DNA from: Anaerovorax odorimutans DSM 5092
Lineage (GTDB): Bacteria > Bacillota > Clostridia > Peptostreptococcales > Anaerovoracaceae
DNA length: 64,000 nt
NCBI RefSeq assembly: GCF_000426305.1
Contig: NZ_AUFC01000012.1
Span: 35,373-99,372 of the forward strand
Direction: 5' to 3'
Positions 61,810 through 64,000 of this stretch are shown one piece after another. Position 1 is the first letter of the stretch, and every line of letters starts with the position of its first letter. The notes beneath the pieces were generated by a model, which was not told the origin of the DNA, did not search any database, and saw only the letters and a program-made list of their open reading frames with translations. Position numbers and translations under genes: made by a program.

Positions 61810-63498
61810 ATGGAAGAGATAACACAAATTAAAATTGCAACAATTACTCTTTGGAATTTTGCAGCAATAATAGTAAACGTAATAGTATTTGCGGTTCTTT
61901 ATATGAAAGCAAATCGTAATGCTTCACTTAAGGCATTTTTTTTAGTGCAGCTTTCTATGTTAATCTGGCTTATAGGCAAAGTATTTAAAACAGTGTCTCC
62001 AACAGCAGACATAAGGTGGGCTTTTATTGTATTTTATTATTTTGGCATATGCTTGCTTGAGGTTAGTTTTTTGGATTTCGCTTATATATACAATAAAGGA
62101 AAACCATTAAAAAAAAGGATAAGAATATTTATATATGTAATAGCATTATTGCAATTTATAATTATCTTTACAAATCCATATCACTTTTTATTTTACAGTG
62201 AATATAGTTTTTGGGGTGATGATTTCGGAATATTGTTCTACTTTCATATGGCAATAAATTATTTGTTTATGATTATAGGTCTTCTGCTATGCAGTAATAA
62301 ATTTAAAAAACAATTAAAGGATAGGGGCAGATTAGAAAGAAATATTATTTTTGTTGCAATCTTAGCTCCTATAATTTTAAATTTTATTTATATAACAAGA
62401 ACTTTGGAAACGTTGTTTAACATGCTGCAAATTCAGATATTTGATATTACGCCCATAGTTTATACATGGTCCCTATTAGTATTTATATATGCAACTTTCA
62501 AGTATGAATTTTTTAACCTTACTCCTATTATGAAGCATGAAGTAACAAGTAAATTAGATGCATTTATTCTTATAATAGATTCTATAGGAAGAATTCTTTA
62601 CATGAACAAATATTTAAAACAAAATTTTAGGATAACAAATGAATATATAAAAGAAAAGGGAATTTTAAATAAATGTAAGACTTATGACAAGTTGAATGAA
62701 GAAGATAAGATAATTAAAAATATGGATCAGTATTATAAATGTAATGTTAGCATTTTAAAAATGTTTGGAAATAATAAATATATTATAACTTTTAATGATA
62801 TCACATCCTATCAAATTGCTAAAAATGAATTATACAAAGAAAATGAAGATCTTGAAAACGCAAATGAAAAGCTTGAGTGTCAGATAGAAATGCTAAAACA
62901 AACCTCGTATATTGGAGCAAGAAATTATGTTGCAAGAGAACTGCATGATATAATAGGACATTCGCTTGTTGTAACGATGAAGTTACTTGAAGTTACAAAA
63001 ATATTTTATTGTAAAAATAAGAATAGAGCATTTGAAAGCCTTGAAAAAGCAAAGATTTCTATAAAAAAAGGATTTCAGGAAATGAAAGAATTAAGAGATA
63101 AAGATGATGAAATAATTTATAATACATCAATTTTACAAAGAGAACTTAATAGTATGCTGAAAGTTGTGGAGATGAGCGGTATTAAAGCTAACTTTTATAT
63201 GAGAGGTAAAGAAGAAAAGCTAGATGAAAAGACTTTTGACATTATAAAAAAAGTCTCAACTGAGCTAGTAACTAATACATTAAAACATGCTAAAGCAAGT
63301 AGTTTATTACTTTCTATAGGGATATATGATGAAAATATATCTATTCAGTTGATGGATAATGGTATAGGAATAAATAACTTGAAAAAAGGAAACGGACTTA
63401 AAGGAATAGACAGCAGACTTGAACTTGTGGGAGGGAAAGCAAAATATATAAGTAATAAAGGTGAAGGCTTTTCATGCAATATGATAATACCAAAGTAA
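61810..63498 (+). CDS. 7TM-type NarL-family sensor histidine kinase
   Basis: This 562-residue kinase has seven or eight N-terminal membrane helices (residues 10-235), a PAS-like region and coiled coil, then HisKA_3 with the phosphoacceptor YVARELHDIIGHSLVVTMKL, and HATPase_c with N box STELVTNTLKHA, G1 MDNGIG and G2 NGLKGIDSRLELVGG. The layout matches histidine kinases with an N-terminal 7TM sensor. Partner of the NarL-type regulator encoded upstream. A terminator follows, then a group II intron. Confidence 0.9.
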   Translation: MEEITQIKIATITLWNFAAIIVNVIVFAVLYMKANRNASLKAFFLVQLSMLIWLIGKVFKTVSPTADIRWAFIVFYYFGICLLEVSFLDFAYIYNKGKPLKKRIRIFIYVIALLQFIIIFTNPYHFLFYSEYSFWGDDFGILFYFHMAINYLFMIIGLLLCSNKFKKQLKDRGRLERNIIFVAILAPIILNFIYITRTLETLFNMLQIQIFDITPIVYTWSLLVFIYATFKYEFFNLTPIMKHEVTSKLDAFILIIDSIGRILYMNKYLKQNFRITNEYIKEKGILNKCKTYDKLNEEDKIIKNMDQYYKCNVSILKMFGNNKYIITFNDITSYQIAKNELYKENEDLENANEKLECQIEMLKQTSYIGARNYVARELHDIIGHSLVVTMKLLEVTKIFYCKNKNRAFESLEKAKISIKKGFQEMKELRDKDDEIIYNTSILQRELNSMLKVVEMSGIKANFYMRGKEEKLDEKTFDIIKKVSTELVTNTLKHAKASSLLLSIGIYDENISIQLMDNGIGINNLKKGNGLKGIDSRLELVGGKAKYISNKGEGFSCNMIIPK

Positions 63499-63512
63499 AC
63501 TATTTAATATAT

Positions 63513-63543
63513 AGATTCAGTTTCTACTGGATCTATTTTTTTA
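63513..63543 (+). terminator. Terminator of the sensor operon, directly before the intron
   Basis: AGATTCAG pairs with CTGGATCT (one T-G pair), then ATTTTTTTA. The intron's 5' end follows two bases on. Confidence 0.85.
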
Positions 63544-63545
63544 CC

Positions 63546-64000
63546 GTGTGCCAGGCATGGCACTAATCTTGCTGGTGTAAGTCCAGTCACGGGTATTTAC
63601 CGCCAAGTGTAGCGAACCACAAGTTGGTATCAGTAATGGTATGGATGAAGGAAGTGGTGTAGCAAAATTCTTGAGCCTACGAACAGAAACTTGATAAGGC
63701 GATTAGGTGGGTGAGGCTGCGGAACAAGCTTAAGCCCAAATGGTAAACGTAAACCGAAGTTGTAAATCAAGAGGTTGTGGAATGAAAGATTAGAGCCTTA
63801 CCCTGGGAGACCCTACCCACATATTAAATGATATGGTCGAAAAAGGTTTAGGGAGGGAGTCAGATGAAGTCATAGTAGGTATAAAAGCTGAAGGACTGAA
63901 GCGATTTATAGTACAAATCGCTACTTATAAAATAATACATTAGCCAGAAATCAGATGAATAAGAAGAGTAGGAACGTAACCGAGGAATATTATTTATATC
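63546..64000 (+). mobile_element. Group II intron, 5' ribozyme part (continues past window)
   Basis: The DNA changes to G-rich, structured, non-coding sequence beginning GTGTGCCAGGCATGGCAC, the 5' end of bacterial group II introns (GUGYG). Typical domain I segments follow: GGTGTAAGTCCAGTC, GGTGGGTGAGGCTGCGGAAC, CCCAAATGGTAAACG, and later TACCCTGGGAGACCCTACCC. It lies immediately behind a rho-independent terminator, the preferred target of class C introns. The reverse-transcriptase ORF would start at or beyond the window's end. Subclass and completeness cannot be seen from here. Confidence 0.85.

Overview
The window is AT-rich, gene-dense DNA from a low-GC anaerobic member of the Clostridia (Bacillota). 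The evidence is rubredoxin, FeoAB, a GlnK/GlnL-type two-component pair, a cyclic-di-GMP-II riboswitch, a perfect CIRCE element, strong AGGAGG ribosome binding sites, and long A/T-rich hairpin terminators. I see no rRNA, tRNA or CRISPR array. The genus cannot be named from the sequence alone.

Layout. 1-2 kb: the tail of an FtsZ-like gene, a uracil-DNA-glycosylase-fold protein, a divergent XRE regulator/small-protein pair and rubredoxin. 2.4-5 kb: a glutamine-type sensor kinase and response regulator flanking a tandem 79-nt repeat that looks like structured RNA. 5-6 kb: decayed coding remnants and palindromes. 6-10.5 kb: an NrdD C-terminus-like small protein, an orphan DUF1874 (AcrIII-1/Crn2 type) ring nuclease, a YbdG-like MscS channel, a type-4 UDG and an AcuI-like reductase. 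10.9-20 kb: a metal block with a TetR regulator, feoABC, an O-methyltransferase-like gene, a DtxR-family regulator and a paired ABC exporter/importer. The same 16-bp inverted repeat precedes feoA, the ABC pair and the ZIP transporter at 35.6 kb, which suggests one metal regulon.

20-30 kb: an MFS-CBS transporter split by a frameshift in an A9 run, then an 882-aa translational GTPase related to Tet(M) and fused to a Rae1/YacP-like NYN nuclease. Next comes a 1293-residue SLH surface protein with glycine-rich repeats and a divergent TetR regulator; this pair is clearly richer in G+C than its surroundings. 30-37 kb: a MarR regulator with a YczE/cytidylate-kinase fusion, DUF1835/DUF3658, LUD and LysR proteins, a LysE exporter, a ZIP metal transporter and an XRE regulator. 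37.4-40 kb: a cyclic-di-GMP-II riboswitch with terminator ahead of a PAS-PAS-GGDEF-HD-GYP enzyme, giving a likely second-messenger feedback loop.

40-51 kb: a single-cysteine peroxiredoxin with LysR, a double Mop-domain protein, an OmpR-type two-component system, a VTC/DUF4956/Cthe_2159 surface module, MnmM, SstT and an Hsp20 under CIRCE control. 51.5-59.7 kb: a Nik/Dpp-type ABC importer operon that also encodes two SAM methyltransferases, followed by an SDR and preceded by a leader with a terminator hairpin; this could make or process a methylated metal ligand. 59.8-63.5 kb: a membrane sensor without an ATPase domain, a NarL-type regulator and a full 7TM-type kinase. The window ends inside the 5' part of a group II intron lying directly after a rho-independent terminator.

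The most novel candidates are the GTPase-Rae1 fusion, the orphan ring nuclease, the covarying tandem RNA repeat and the methyltransferase-importer locus.
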